Positions 53,332 to 62,258 are shown, counted from the first letter of the stretch. The stretch: DNA of 64,000 bases from JALZKA01 sp963734015 (GCA_963734015.1 CAVTFG010000016.1:1-64000), one strand, 5' to 3'. A program made the numbers and translations. Notes: a model not told the origin generated them from the sequence alone.

Positions 53332-56300
53332 GCGCGACGACATCTCGAAGATCCTCCTGATCGGCTCCGGGCCGATCGTGATCGGGCAGGCGGCCGAGTT
53401 CGACTACTCGGGCGTACAGGCGTGCAAGGTGCTCCGAGAGGAGGGCTACGAGGTCGTGCTCGTCAACTCGAACCCGGCGACGATCATGACCGACCCCGAG
53501 TTCGCCGACCGCACCTACGTGGAGCCCCTCACGCCCGACGCGGTGGCGCGGATCATCGAGCGGGAGCTGCCCGACGCGCTGCTGCCCACGCTGGGTGGCC
53601 AGACCGCCCTGAACCTCGCCAAGTCGCTGCACGACGACGGCACGCTGGCCCGCTTCGGGGTCGAGCTGATCGGCGCCGACTACGACGCGATCCACCGGGC
53701 CGAGGACCGCGAGGCCTTCCGGCAGACGATGGAGGACGCCGGCCTGCGCGTCCCGTGGTCCACGATCGTCACCTCGGTCGGTCAGGTGGAGTCGGGGCTG
53801 GCGGAGGGCTCGCTGAAGCTCCCTGCGATCGTGCGCCCCGCGTTCACCCTGGGCGGCCACGGCGGCGGGGTCGGCACCACCGAGACCGAGCTCCTCCAGG
53901 TCGTCTCCGAAGGGCTCGCGGCGAGCCCGATCAACCAGGTGCTGGTCGAGGAATCAGTGCTCGGCTGGGGCGAGTTCGAGCTGGAGGTGATGCGCGACCA
54001 CAACGACAACGTCGTGATCATCTGCTCGATCGAGAACATCGACCCGATGGGCGTGCACACGGGCGACTCGGTCACGGTCGCGCCCGCTCAGACGCTCACG
54101 GACCCCCTCTATCAGGAGCTCCGCAACCAGGCGATCGCCGTGATCCGCGCCGTCGGGGTCGAGACGGGCGGCTCGAACGTGCAGTTCGCGGTCAACCCGG
54201 AGACCGGCGAGATCGTCGTGATCGAGATGAACCCCCGGGTGTCGCGGTCCTCGGCACTGGCCTCGAAGGCCACCGGCTTCCCGATCGCGAAGATCGCCGC
54301 GAAGCTGGCCGTCGGCTACGCGCTCGAGGAGATCCCGAACGACATCACGCAGGCGACGCCCGCCTCGTTCGAGCCGACGATCGACTACGTGGTCACCAAG
54401 GTCCCTCGGTTCGCGTTCGAGAAGTTCCCGGGCGCCGAGGGCGCGCTGACCACCCACATGAAGTCGGTCGGCGAGGCGATGGCCATCGGACGGACATTCC
54501 GCGAGTCATTCGCGAAGGCGATGCGCTCGCGCGAGCTCGACGAGCCGGCCTCGATCCCAGACGACACCGAGGACCTCCTGACCAGGCTCGAGACCCCGAG
54601 CTCCGACCGTTTCGACCTGATCGAGGCCGCGTTCGGCCGGGACGTGGACGTCGAGGCGGTCAACGCTCGCACCGCGATCGATCCCTGGTTCCTGCGTGAG
54701 CTCGAGGCGCTCGCGACCTTCGGCGACGGCACCGAGGGTCTGGAGCGCACCTACAAGTCGGTGGACACCTGCGCCGCCGAGTTCGAGGCTCGAACGCCGT
54801 ACTACTACTCGGGGCATGAGCGCGCCCCCACGCCCCTCGCGGGGGAAGTGAGGCGCGGCGACAGGGCCTCGGTCGTGATCCTCGGATCAGGACCGAACCG
54901 GATCGGCCAGGGGATCGAGTTCGACTACTGCTGCGTCCACGCCGCGATGACCGTGCGCGACTCGGGCCGCGACGCGGTGATGATCAACTGCAACCCCGAG
55001 ACCGTCTCGACCGACTACGACACGTCCGACCGCCTCTACTTCGAGCCGCTCACGGCCGAGGACGTGCTCGCCGTGATCGAGGTCGAGCAGCCCGAGGGCG
55101 TGATCGTCCAGTTCGGCGGACAGACCCCCCTGCGCCTCGCCCGGGCGCTGGAGGAGGCCGGCGTGCCGCTGCTCGGCACCCCGGTCGACGCGATCGACCT
55201 GGCCGAGGACCGCGGGCGCTTCGGGGCGCTGCTGCGCCGCCTCGAGATCGCCCATCCGCCCTACGGGACGGCGTTCTCGGCCGACGAGGCGATCGTGGTG
55301 GCCGAGACCGTCGGCTTCCCGCTGCTGGTGCGCCCCTCGTACGTCCTCGGCGGTCGGGCCATGGAGATCTGCTACTCGGCCGACGGCCTCGAGGCGTACC
55401 TGCGCGCGCACGTCAAGGCCGACCAGAAGCACCCGCTCCTGCTCGACCGCTTCCTCGAGGACGCGATCGAGGTGGACGTCGACGCGCTCTGCGACGGATC
55501 GGAGGTCGCGGTCGCCGGGATCATGCAGCATGTCGAGGAGGCCGGCGTCCACTCCGGCGACTCCGCCTGCGTGATCCCGCCGATGAGCCTCGGCGAGCCG
55601 ATGCTCGACCAGATTCGCGAGACAACCGCACGGATCGCGCTCGAGCTGGGGGTGATCGGCCTGATCAACATCCAGTACGCCGTCGCCGGCGGCGAGCTCC
55701 ACGTGATCGAGGCCAACCCCCGCGCCTCGCGAACGATCCCGTTCGTCTCCAAGGCCATCGGCGCCCCGCTCGCGAAGATCGCGTGTCGCCTGATGCTGGG
55801 CGAGCGCCTGGCCGACCAGCGCGTGCCCGGGACGCCCACCGACCACGTCTCGGTCAAGGAAGCCGTGATGCCCTTCGCCCGGTTCGCCGGGGCCGACGCC
55901 GTCCTCGGCCCCGAGATGAAGTCCACGGGCGAGGTGATGGGCATCGCGCGCGACTTCCCGACGGCGTTCGCCAAGGCCCAGGCCGCCGCCGGCGTCTCAT
56001 TGCCGCTGGAGGGCACGGTCTTCATCACGGTCACCGACAGCGACAAGGCGGCGGCCACGCAGCTCGCCGCACGGTTCCACGATCTCGGCTTCCGGATCAT
56101 CGCCACGATGGGGACGGCGCAGGCGATTTCCCGGATGGGCATCCCGGTGACCGCGATCAACAAGATCGCCGAGGGCTCACCGCACGTCGTCGACTTCATC
56201 CGCGACTCGGAGGTCGACCTGGTGATCAACACGCCGACCGGCAGCGGCGCCCGCTCGGACGGCTACGAGATCCGCAACGCCGCGGTCCGGCACGGCGTCC

Positions 56301-56464
56301 CGTGCGTGACGACCATGACGGGCGCCTCGGCCGCCGCGCGGGCGATCTTCGCGGTCCGGACGCGCGGCGCGGAGCCGCGCAGTCTGCAGGAGCTGCACGA
56401 GCAGGCCGCGGACGGCGGACAGCGGACAGCGGTGAGGGACGCATCTGCGCGGGAGTCCTCGTGA
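53324..56464 (+). CDS. carB: Carbamoyl-phosphate synthase large subunit
   Basis: The 1046-residue protein has the duplicated ATP-grasp architecture: first half from KILLIGSGPIVIGQAAEFDYSG with PAFTLGGHGGG, second half from VVILGSGPNRIGQGIEFDYC with VRPSYVLGGRAM, and a C-terminal MGS-like allosteric domain (FITVTDSDKAAATQLAARFHDLGF). It makes carbamoyl phosphate from bicarbonate, ammonia and two ATP for pyrimidines and arginine. GTG start; frame intact along the whole length. The stop overlaps pyrK. Confidence 0.97.
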   Translation: MPRRDDISKILLIGSGPIVIGQAAEFDYSGVQACKVLREEGYEVVLVNSNPATIMTDPEFADRTYVEPLTPDAVARIIERELPDALLPTLGGQTALNLAKSLHDDGTLARFGVELIGADYDAIHRAEDREAFRQTMEDAGLRVPWSTIVTSVGQVESGLAEGSLKLPAIVRPAFTLGGHGGGVGTTETELLQVVSEGLAASPINQVLVEESVLGWGEFELEVMRDHNDNVVIICSIENIDPMGVHTGDSVTVAPAQTLTDPLYQELRNQAIAVIRAVGVETGGSNVQFAVNPETGEIVVIEMNPRVSRSSALASKATGFPIAKIAAKLAVGYALEEIPNDITQATPASFEPTIDYVVTKVPRFAFEKFPGAEGALTTHMKSVGEAMAIGRTFRESFAKAMRSRELDEPASIPDDTEDLLTRLETPSSDRFDLIEAAFGRDVDVEAVNARTAIDPWFLRELEALATFGDGTEGLERTYKSVDTCAAEFEARTPYYYSGHERAPTPLAGEVRRGDRASVVILGSGPNRIGQGIEFDYCCVHAAMTVRDSGRDAVMINCNPETVSTDYDTSDRLYFEPLTAEDVLAVIEVEQPEGVIVQFGGQTPLRLARALEEAGVPLLGTPVDAIDLAEDRGRFGALLRRLEIAHPPYGTAFSADEAIVVAETVGFPLLVRPSYVLGGRAMEICYSADGLEAYLRAHVKADQKHPLLLDRFLEDAIEVDVDALCDGSEVAVAGIMQHVEEAGVHSGDSACVIPPMSLGEPMLDQIRETTARIALELGVIGLINIQYAVAGGELHVIEANPRASRTIPFVSKAIGAPLAKIACRLMLGERLADQRVPGTPTDHVSVKEAVMPFARFAGADAVLGPEMKSTGEVMGIARDFPTAFAKAQAAAGVSLPLEGTVFITVTDSDKAAATQLAARFHDLGFRIIATMGTAQAISRMGIPVTAINKIAEGSPHVVDFIRDSEVDLVINTPTGSGARSDGYEIRNAAVRHGVPCVTTMTGASAAARAIFAVRTRGAEPRSLQELHEQAADGGQRTAVRDASARESS

Positions 56465-57309
56465 CCGCTCGCGTCCTCGCGCCGTTCGGCGCCCGTGCCT
56501 GTGAGGTAGTCGGGCGTCGCGAGACCGGCGGCTACGTCGTGTTCTCGGCGCGGGACGCCGACGGCCCCGATCCCGAGCCCGGGCAGTTCTACATGCTGCG
56601 CTCGGAGGGCTGGGGGGAGGCCGACGGCCGGCCATTCCTGCCGCGCGCGTTCTCCGTGGCGATGGCGGCGCCCGACACGCGCGGGGTGCGGCTTGACTTC
56701 CTGGTCGAGGCCGTGGGGCCGGGCACCGCCCTGCTCGCGGGTCTCGAGGCCGGCGCGCGGCTCGAGCTCACCGGCCCGCTGGGGCGCCCCTTCTCGGCGC
56801 CGCGCGAGCTCAACCCGGGCGGGGCCGGCGCGATCCTCGTCGGCGGTGGCATCGGGATCGCGCCGATCGCGATCCTCAGGCGGCATCTTTCGCGCCGTGG
56901 GATCCCGGCCAGGACACTCCTGGGCTTCCGCGACGAGGCGCATTCGGGCGGCCTCGAGCTGTTCGAGTGCCAGGAGGTCGGCCTCGCCAGCGAGGACGGC
57001 CATACCGGCCACCCCGGCTATGTCACCGACCTGCTCCAGGCGGCGCTCAAGGGCGACGACGCCCGGAGCGCCGCGGTCTACGCATGCGGCCCGCCCGCGA
57101 TGCTCGAGGCGGTCCGGTCGATCTGCGACGCGCGCGGCGTCCCGGCCGAGCTCGCGATGGAGGCGCCGATGGCCTGCGGCTACGGAGCCTGCTTCGGGTG
57201 CGCAATCCCGCTCGCGGACGGGGGCTACAAACGGCTCTGCGTCGACGGGCCCGTGGTGCGGGCGGATGAGATCGAAACCGCGCTCGTGGCGGGGTCCGGG
57301 CATCGATGA
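56461..57309 (+). CDS. pyrK: Dihydroorotate dehydrogenase B electron-transfer subunit
   Basis: The 282-residue ferredoxin-reductase-like protein has an FAD domain (GQFYMLRSEGWGEADGRPFLPRAFSV), a nucleotide-binding domain (ILVGGGIGIAPIAILRR) and a C-terminal 2Fe-2S cluster (MACGYGACFGCAIPL...RLC). It passes electrons from PyrD to NAD+. Presence of PyrK defines the adjacent PyrD as class 1B, whereas mycobacteria and streptomycetes typically use the quinone-linked class 2. GTG overlaps carB, and the stop overlaps pyrD. Confidence 0.94.
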   Translation: MTARVLAPFGARACEVVGRRETGGYVVFSARDADGPDPEPGQFYMLRSEGWGEADGRPFLPRAFSVAMAAPDTRGVRLDFLVEAVGPGTALLAGLEAGARLELTGPLGRPFSAPRELNPGGAGAILVGGGIGIAPIAILRRHLSRRGIPARTLLGFRDEAHSGGLELFECQEVGLASEDGHTGHPGYVTDLLQAALKGDDARSAAVYACGPPAMLEAVRSICDARGVPAELAMEAPMACGYGACFGCAIPLADGGYKRLCVDGPVVRADEIETALVAGSGHR

Positions 57310-58190
57310 TCAGCATCGGCGGCCTTTCTCTCGAGCACCCCGTCCTGAACGGCTCCGGCACGTTCGACGCGATCGCCGCGCAGCGGGCGTTCGGCGACGC
57401 GCTGCTCGAGCGCTTCCCCTTCTCGGCCTTCGTCTCGAAGACGATCACCCCGGATCCCCGCGCGGGCAACCCCCCGCCGCGGCTCTATGAGACCCCGAGC
57501 GGGATGATCAACTCGATCGGGCTCCCGAACAAGGGCCTCGAGGGGTTCCTCGCGCAGGACCTGCCGCAGCTGGCGGAGCTGCCCGTGCCGCTGGTCGTCT
57601 CGGTGATGGCGACCGACCGCGACGGCTTCTCCCGGCTCGTGGCCGGGGTGGGCGGACGCGACGAGGTGGCCGCGATCGAGCTCAACGTCTCGTGCCCGAA
57701 CGTCAAGTCCGGTCTGATCGTCGGCGAGCAGCCCGCGGAGACGCTGGCGCTCTGCGAGGCCCTCCGCCCGCTGACCGAAAAGCCGCTGATCGTGAAGCTC
57801 ACGCCCAACACCGGCGACCCGGCCGCGGTCGCGCTCGCGGCGGAGGAGGGCGGGGCGGATGCGGTGTCGCTGATCAACACGCTGCGCGCCACGGGGCTCG
57901 ATCCGGGCACCCGCGAGCCCTGGTTGGGAGCCGGAAGCGGCGGCCTGTCGGGCCCCGCCGTGCGCCCGGTGGCGCTCGACCAGGTCCGGCGGGTCGCTGC
58001 GGAGGTCAGCGTGCCGGTGATCGGGATGGGGGGCATCGAAACCGGCGCCGACGCACTCGATTTCCTCTCCCTGGGCGCGAGCGCGGTGGCCGTCGGCACC
58101 GCGAACTTCCGCGATCCGGAAGCCGGCGAACGGGTCCGCCGGGAGCTCGAAGCGCTGCAAGGCCAGGCACCTGCCCTCCACCTCAACTAG
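57306..58190 (+). CDS. pyrD: Dihydroorotate dehydrogenase, class 1B catalytic subunit
   Basis: The 294-residue FMN TIM-barrel enzyme oxidises dihydroorotate to orotate. It has NGSGTFDAIAAQ, NSIGLPNKGLEGF, the catalytic-Cys motif ELNVSCPNVKSG, VKLTPNTGD, SLINTLRATGLDP and GMGGIETGADALDFLSLGASAV. It forms a complex with PyrK and is the last gene of the operon; pyrF, often next, is absent. A hairpin follows the stop. Confidence 0.95.
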   Translation: MISIGGLSLEHPVLNGSGTFDAIAAQRAFGDALLERFPFSAFVSKTITPDPRAGNPPPRLYETPSGMINSIGLPNKGLEGFLAQDLPQLAELPVPLVVSVMATDRDGFSRLVAGVGGRDEVAAIELNVSCPNVKSGLIVGEQPAETLALCEALRPLTEKPLIVKLTPNTGDPAAVALAAEEGGADAVSLINTLRATGLDPGTREPWLGAGSGGLSGPAVRPVALDQVRRVAAEVSVPVIGMGGIETGADALDFLSLGASAVAVGTANFRDPEAGERVRRELEALQGQAPALHLN

Positions 58191-58230
58191 AGGTCGAATC
58201 GAATTTCCCCGAATTGCCCGTTCCCCCTTT

Positions 58231-58250
58231 GCGCCCCGCGTGAGGGGCGC
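58231..58250 (+). terminator. Terminator hairpin of the pyr operon, abutting the mihF promoter
   Basis: GCGCCCC (58231-58237) pairs perfectly with GGGGCGC (58244-58250) around GCGTGA. No T-run follows; instead the mihF -10 box TATATT starts at 58251. Confidence 0.65.
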
Positions 58251-58256
58251 TATATT
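58251..58256 (+). promoter_or_regulatory. -10 box TATATT of mihF
   Basis: TATATT is 10 nt before the mihF ATG, so the mRNA should have almost no 5' leader. The -35 region falls inside the pyr terminator hairpin. Confidence 0.55.
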
Positions 58257-58266
58257 CGCGCCTCGC

Positions 58267-58599
58267 ATGGCCTCCTCTTCCGCCGAGACCGCAGCCGTCC
58301 CCGAAAGGACCCACTCGCAGCGGATGAAGGCTCTCAACAGGGCCAACGAGATCCGTACGAAGCGGGCTCAGCTGAAGCGGGACCTGAAGGCCGGCAAGAT
58401 GAAGGTGGAGAAGCTGCTGCTCGATCCGCCGGACTGGGTGCTCTCGGCGAAGGCCTTCGACATGATCCTCGCGGTCCCCAAGTACGGGCGCGTGAAGGCG
58501 AACAAGATCCTGAACGTGTGCAGGATCTCGCCGTCGAAGACGATCGGCGGCCTCTCGGAGCGCCAGCGCGCCGAGCTCGTCTCGATGCTTCGCAGGTAG
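58267..58599 (+). CDS. mihF: Actinobacterial integration host factor (mIHF)
   Basis: This 110-residue basic protein is the actinobacterial nucleoid protein, unrelated to proteobacterial IHF. Characteristic stretches are LNRANEIRTKRAQLKRDLKAGKMKVEKLLLDPP and the helix-two-turn-helix region VPKYGRVKANKILNVCRISPSKTIGGLSERQR. It bends DNA and affects replication and gene expression. Its place before gmk and rpoZ is the conserved actinobacterial order. Confidence 0.96.
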   Translation: MASSSAETAAVPERTHSQRMKALNRANEIRTKRAQLKRDLKAGKMKVEKLLLDPPDWVLSAKAFDMILAVPKYGRVKANKILNVCRISPSKTIGGLSERQRAELVSMLRR

Positions 58600-58645
58600 C
58601 GCGCCGCCGGGGCATTCGTCCGCGCCACGGGGTTTGATTGGGCGC

Positions 58646-59213
58646 ATGGCGCCCCGCGTCTTCGTGATCACCGGCCCCTCCGGGGTCGGCAAGGGAACGC
58701 TGATCCGCGGCCTGCTCGGGCGGGTTCCCGGCCTCGAGCTGTCGGTATCGGCGACGACGCGCGAGCCCCGGGCCGGGGAGGAACCTGGGCGCGACTACCA
58801 CTTCCTGACGCCTGAGGAGTTCGCGGAGCGTGCCGACGCCGGCGACTTCCTCGAGCACGCGACCTTCTCGGGCAACCGCTACGGAACGCTGCGCGCGGAG
58901 ATCGAGCGGACGCTCGACGTCCGGCACGTCGGTGGTCCTGGAGATCGAGGTCCAGGGTGCGCGCCAGGTCCGCGCCGCGATGGGCGACGAGGCGGTCCTG
59001 ATCTTCATCGCCCCGCCGAGCCCCGAGGTGCTGCGTGAGCGCCTGGCCGGGCGCGGCACGGACTCCGATGAGGCGATCGAGCGCCGCCTCGAGACCGCGA
59101 AGCAGGAGCTGGAGGCGCTCCAGGAGTTCAAGCACGTGGTGGTGAACGACGAAATCGAAAGTGCCTCGGGCGAGCTGGAGGAAATCGTCCGCGACGAGCT
59201 GGGTGCACAGTGA
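58646..59213 (+). CDS. gmk: Guanylate kinase (frameshifted)
   Basis: The enzyme phosphorylates GMP to GDP. P-loop FVITGPSGVGKGTLIRGLL, GMP-binding VSATTREPRAGEEPGRDYHFL and ATFSGNRYGT are in the first frame; an extra base near 58935 shifts it to SGTSVVLEIEVQGARQVRA, IFIAPPSPEVLRERLAGRG and the C-terminal helices. Joined length is about 188 residues, the family norm. The TGA stop is the first codon of repeat copy B. Confidence 0.93.
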
Positions 59214-59270
59214 GGCGGAGTCCGAAGGACGAAGCCGAGCCCCGCCGTTGTTGAGGCGGCTGATCCCGGG
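59211..59270 (+). repeat. Structured intergenic repeat, copy B
   Basis: It begins with the gmk stop (TGAGGCGGAG). First hairpin GTCC-GAA-GGAC; then CGAAGCCGAG; second stem CCGCC (59242-59246) with GGCGG (59255-59259) around GTTGTTGA. Stem bases differ from copies A and C but still pair. Confidence 0.8.
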
Positions 59271-59285
59271 TGAGGAGGCACCCCG

Positions 59286-59291
59286 TACAAT
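59286..59291 (+). promoter_or_regulatory. -10 box TACAAT of rpoZ
   Basis: TACAAT is 10 nt before the rpoZ ATG with no Shine-Dalgarno, consistent with a leaderless or nearly leaderless mRNA. Confidence 0.55.
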
Positions 59292-59301
59292 CCCGGCCCA
59301 G

Positions 59302-59532
59302 ATGATCAAGCCAAGAGTCGACAGTCTCCTCGAGCAGACCGATTCGCACTACGCCGCGGTCCTGGTCGCGGCCAAGCGCGCGCGCCAGCTCAACAGCTAC
59401 TACCGCGCGCTCGGCGAGGGCAGCTACGAGGAGTACACGCCGCCGATGGTCGAGGTGAAGTCGGGCAACTACCTGACGATCGCCCTCGAGGAACTCGCCA
59501 GCGGCAAGATCAAGTACGAGTACAAGGCGTAG
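59302..59532 (+). CDS. rpoZ: RNA polymerase omega subunit
   Basis: The 76-residue protein has IKPRVDSLLEQTDSHYAAVLVAAKRARQLNSYYRALG and a C-terminal ALEELASGKIKYEY, the omega signature (AAKRARQLN, EE...GKI). Omega chaperones the beta-prime subunit. Small size matches the actinobacterial form. It lies between gmk and coaBC as in other Actinobacteria. Confidence 0.94.
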   Translation: MIKPRVDSLLEQTDSHYAAVLVAAKRARQLNSYYRALGEGSYEEYTPPMVEVKSGNYLTIALEELASGKIKYEYKA

Positions 59533-59559
59533 CGCCCCTCGCGCTCGAGGCCTGGCGCC

Positions 59560-60813
59560 ATGGCTCGCATCCTTCTCGGCGTCACGGGTGGGATCGCCGC
59601 CTACCGCGCACTCGAGCTTGCCCGCCTGGCGACGAAGGCCGGGCACGGCGTGCGCGTCCTCATGACGCCGTCCGCCACGAAGTTCGTCGGCGCCGCATCG
59701 TTCGAGGGGATCGTGGGCGCTCCGGTGCTGATCTCGGAATGGGAGCGCGACCCGATGCGAGGCGCCTTCCCGGCCGAGCAGCAGCCCGAACATGATCCGA
59801 TCGGCCACCTCGCCGTGGTCGAGAACGCCGATGCCTATCTCGTAGCTCCCGCCTCCGCGAACACCGTGGCGAAGCTGGCCGCGGGCATGGCGGACTCGAT
59901 GCTGACCACATCGTTCCTCGCCTGCACGGCGCCGCGCCTGGTCGCGCCGGCGATGAACGACCGGATGTATCGCGACGGGGCAACGCAGCGCAATCTCGAC
60001 CTGCTTCGCGAGCGCGGCGTGATCGTGATCGAGCCCGACGAGGGGCCGCTCGCATCCCGCGGCGAGCATGGGACGGGGCGGCTACCGCAACCCGCGGAGC
60101 TCCTGCGCCGCGTCGAGGCCGCCCTGCCTGGCCAAACGGGCCCGTGGGACGGCCTGCGCGTTCTGGTCACCGCCGGCGGGACGCGCGAGCCGATCGATTC
60201 GGTTCGCTTCATCGGCAACCGCTCCAGCGGCCGGATGGGCGTCGCCCTCGCGGAGGCGGCAGCGCGCCGCGGGGCCGACGTCAAGCTGGTCGCCGCGAAC
60301 GTGTCCCTCCCCGTCGACCCGGCGGTCGAGGTGACCAGGGTCGAGACGGCGGCGGAGCTCGCCGAGGCCGCACGACAGGCATTCGGCACGGCGCAGGTGG
60401 TGCTGATGGCCGCTGCGGTCGCGGACTTCCGCCCGGCGGCCGCTGCCGAGGGCAAGCTGGCCCGCGAGGGCAGCGGGGGCCTCGAGCTGCGCCTGGAGGA
60501 GACCGAGGACGTGATCGCCGGCCTTGCCGGCGAGCGCACTCCCGATCAGACCCTGGTCGGTTTCGCCGCCGAGCACGGTGCGGACGCCGTCGCTCGGGCC
60601 CGCGAGAAGCTCGAGCGCAAGGGACTGGACGCGATCGTCTTCAACGACGTGTCGCGCTCCGAGATCGGCTTCGATTCGGAGCGCAACGAGGTCACGATCG
60701 TCGAGCGTGCGGGCGAGCACGAGGTGCCGCTCGCGGACAAGCATGAAATCGCCGACGCGGTCCTCGATCGGGTCGAGGCCCTGCGCTCGAAGCGGGCGCC
60801 GGACCGCGCGTAG
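59560..60813 (+). CDS. coaBC: Phosphopantothenoylcysteine decarboxylase/synthetase CoaBC
   Basis: The 417-residue bifunctional enzyme carries out two coenzyme A steps. The N-terminal flavin decarboxylase has LLGVTGGIAAYRALELARL, DPIGHLAVVENADAYLVAPASANTVAKLAAG and VAPAMNDRMY. The C-terminal CoaB has VTAGGTREPIDSVRFIGNRSSGRMG, AAAVADFRP and GFAAEHG, then VFNDVS. Both halves are complete. Its TAG stop is the first part of the -10 box of the next gene. Confidence 0.96.
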   Translation: MARILLGVTGGIAAYRALELARLATKAGHGVRVLMTPSATKFVGAASFEGIVGAPVLISEWERDPMRGAFPAEQQPEHDPIGHLAVVENADAYLVAPASANTVAKLAAGMADSMLTTSFLACTAPRLVAPAMNDRMYRDGATQRNLDLLRERGVIVIEPDEGPLASRGEHGTGRLPQPAELLRRVEAALPGQTGPWDGLRVLVTAGGTREPIDSVRFIGNRSSGRMGVALAEAAARRGADVKLVAANVSLPVDPAVEVTRVETAAELAEAARQAFGTAQVVLMAAAVADFRPAAAAEGKLAREGSGGLELRLEETEDVIAGLAGERTPDQTLVGFAAEHGADAVARAREKLERKGLDAIVFNDVSRSEIGFDSERNEVTIVERAGEHEVPLADKHEIADAVLDRVEALRSKRAPDRA

Positions 60814-60823
60814 ACTCAGGCGG

Positions 60824-61186
60824 GTGCCCGAGTCGCTCTACAACCTCTACCGGCGCGGCGTCGAACTGCTCGAGGACGGTAGCTACCAGGAGGCCACCGT
60901 GCCGCTCGCGGAGGCCGCCCGGCAGGCCCCCGAGAAGAGCTCCGTGCGCGAGGCGTTGGGTCGTGCCTACTTCCGCAACCACCAGTTCGCGGAGGCGGCG
61001 ACGGAGTTCGAGGCGGTGGTCGAGACCCACCCGGTCAACGACTACGCGCATTTCTGCCTCGGCCGGGCGCTCAGCCTGACCGGCGAGAACCAGCGCGCCC
61101 GTCATCACCTGGCGCTGGCCTCGAACCTGCGGCCCGAGCGTCGCGACTACCGGATCTACCGCGACCGCGCCCGCCGCGCGGCGTAA
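60824..61186 (+). CDS. TPR-repeat protein
   Basis: The 120-residue protein has about three tetratricopeptide units (LYNLYRRGVELLEDGSYQEATVPLAEAARQAP, then SVREALGRAYFRNHQFAEAATEFEAVVETHP, then DYAHFCLGRALSLTGENQRARHHLALASNLRP). TPR proteins are binding scaffolds; the partner is unknown. TAGACT (60811-60816), which includes the coaBC stop, lies 7 nt before the GTG, suggesting leaderless expression. Confidence 0.85.
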   Translation: MPESLYNLYRRGVELLEDGSYQEATVPLAEAARQAPEKSSVREALGRAYFRNHQFAEAATEFEAVVETHPVNDYAHFCLGRALSLTGENQRARHHLALASNLRPERRDYRIYRDRARRAA

Positions 61187-61252
61187 CGGAGATCGAATGA
61201 GCGACGCAAGTCGCGAAAGCATGTTCGCCCGCGTGGCAAGGCAGGTCATCTG

Positions 61253-61669
61253 GTGCGGGCGCTGGTCCAGCGCGTGACCCGGGCCGCCGTCTCGGTCGAC
61301 GGCGCCGAGATCGCCGCGATCGGGCCGGGGCTGCTCGTTCTGCTCGGCGTCGGCCAGGGCGACGGGGAGGACGAGGTGGACCGGCTGGCCGACAAGGTCG
61401 CCAAGCTCCGCGTGTTCGACGACGCTGACGGCCGGATGAACGAACCGCTCGGCTCCCGGGAGGTGCTCTGCGTCAGCCAGTTCACGCTCTACGGCGACAC
61501 CCGCCGGGGCAATCGCCCGAGCTGGACGGACGCAGCTCCCCCGGATCTCGCCGAGCCGTTGTACGAGCGGTTCGCCGAGCGACTGGGCGCGAAGCGCGGC
61601 GCGTTCGGCGCGCGGATGGCCGTGGAGCTCACGAACGACGGCCCCGTAACCCTCCTGCTCGAAGCGTAA
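61253..61669 (+). CDS. dtd: D-aminoacyl-tRNA deacylase
   Basis: The 138-residue enzyme removes D-amino acids (and glycine mischarged on tRNA-Ala) from tRNA. It has MRALVQRVTRAAVSVDG, the conserved SQFTLYGDTRRGNRPSW motif and NDGPVTLLLEA (the Gly-cisPro equivalent region). GTG is the start. The 66 nt before it hold only a 26-codon frame of doubtful meaning. Confidence 0.94.
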   Translation: MRALVQRVTRAAVSVDGAEIAAIGPGLLVLLGVGQGDGEDEVDRLADKVAKLRVFDDADGRMNEPLGSREVLCVSQFTLYGDTRRGNRPSWTDAAPPDLAEPLYERFAERLGAKRGAFGARMAVELTNDGPVTLLLEA

Positions 61670-61677
61670 AACCACGC

Positions 61678-61705
61678 TTGGTGCTCGCCTGGGCGCGGCT
61701 ATACT
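61678..61705 (+). promoter_or_regulatory. Promoter of the rimP-nusA operon
   Basis: TTGGTG (61678-61683) and TATACT (61700-61705) are separated by 16 nt, the best sigma-70-type promoter in the window. Transcription would start near 61711, giving a leader of about 108 nt before rimP. Confidence 0.7.
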
Positions 61706-61739
61706 CAGGCCACCTCTTACGCGTACCCGAACCCTGTCG

Positions 61740-61765
61740 AGGTGGGCCCGGGCCCACCTTTTTTT
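61740..61765 (+). terminator. Intrinsic terminator in the rimP-nusA leader (attenuator)
   Basis: AGGTGGGCCCGGGCCCACCT (61740-61759) is a perfect inverted repeat followed by a seven-T run. It sits between the promoter and rimP, so it must be read through to express nusA. CACCTC (61711-61716) can pair with GAGGTG (61739-61744), competing with the hairpin. Confidence 0.9.
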
Positions 61766-61818
61766 CGGCCGCAAGCGGGTTCGCGGAGGGGCAGGGCAGA
61801 GCTGGAAGGAGCGAGAGT

Positions 61819-62258
61819 TTGAGCACCCAGGATCTACAGGCGACGATCGAGGCACGGCTTCGGGAATTCGATCCCGAGGTCGAGTTGATCGCGCTCGAGC
61901 AGCCGGCGGTGGAGTCGCTACGGCTGTACATCGACCGCCCCGGCGGGGTGGACCTGGCGCTCTGCGAAGCCGTGACGGGTGAGCTCCGGGACCTGCTCGA
62001 GCGCTACTCGCTCGAGGTCTCGTCGCCCGGTGTCGATCGGCCCCTGACCAAGCCCGAGCACTTCCGCCGCTTCCTCGGCCGGCGCGTGCGCGTGCGCACC
62101 ACCGACGCGATCGAGGGACGGCGGAACTTCACGGGAACCATCGCCGAGGCCGACGACGACAGCGTGCTCGTCGCCGCAGAGGGGACGCCCGTGCGGATCC
62201 CGATCACCGGGATCAAGCGCTCGAACCTAATTGGAGACTTGGAATTTGGAGGTGAGTC

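Noticed and set aside
61197..61277. 26-codon ATG frame just before and overlapping dtd
   Set aside because: It could be a leader peptide, but there is no Shine-Dalgarno or conserved feature to support it.
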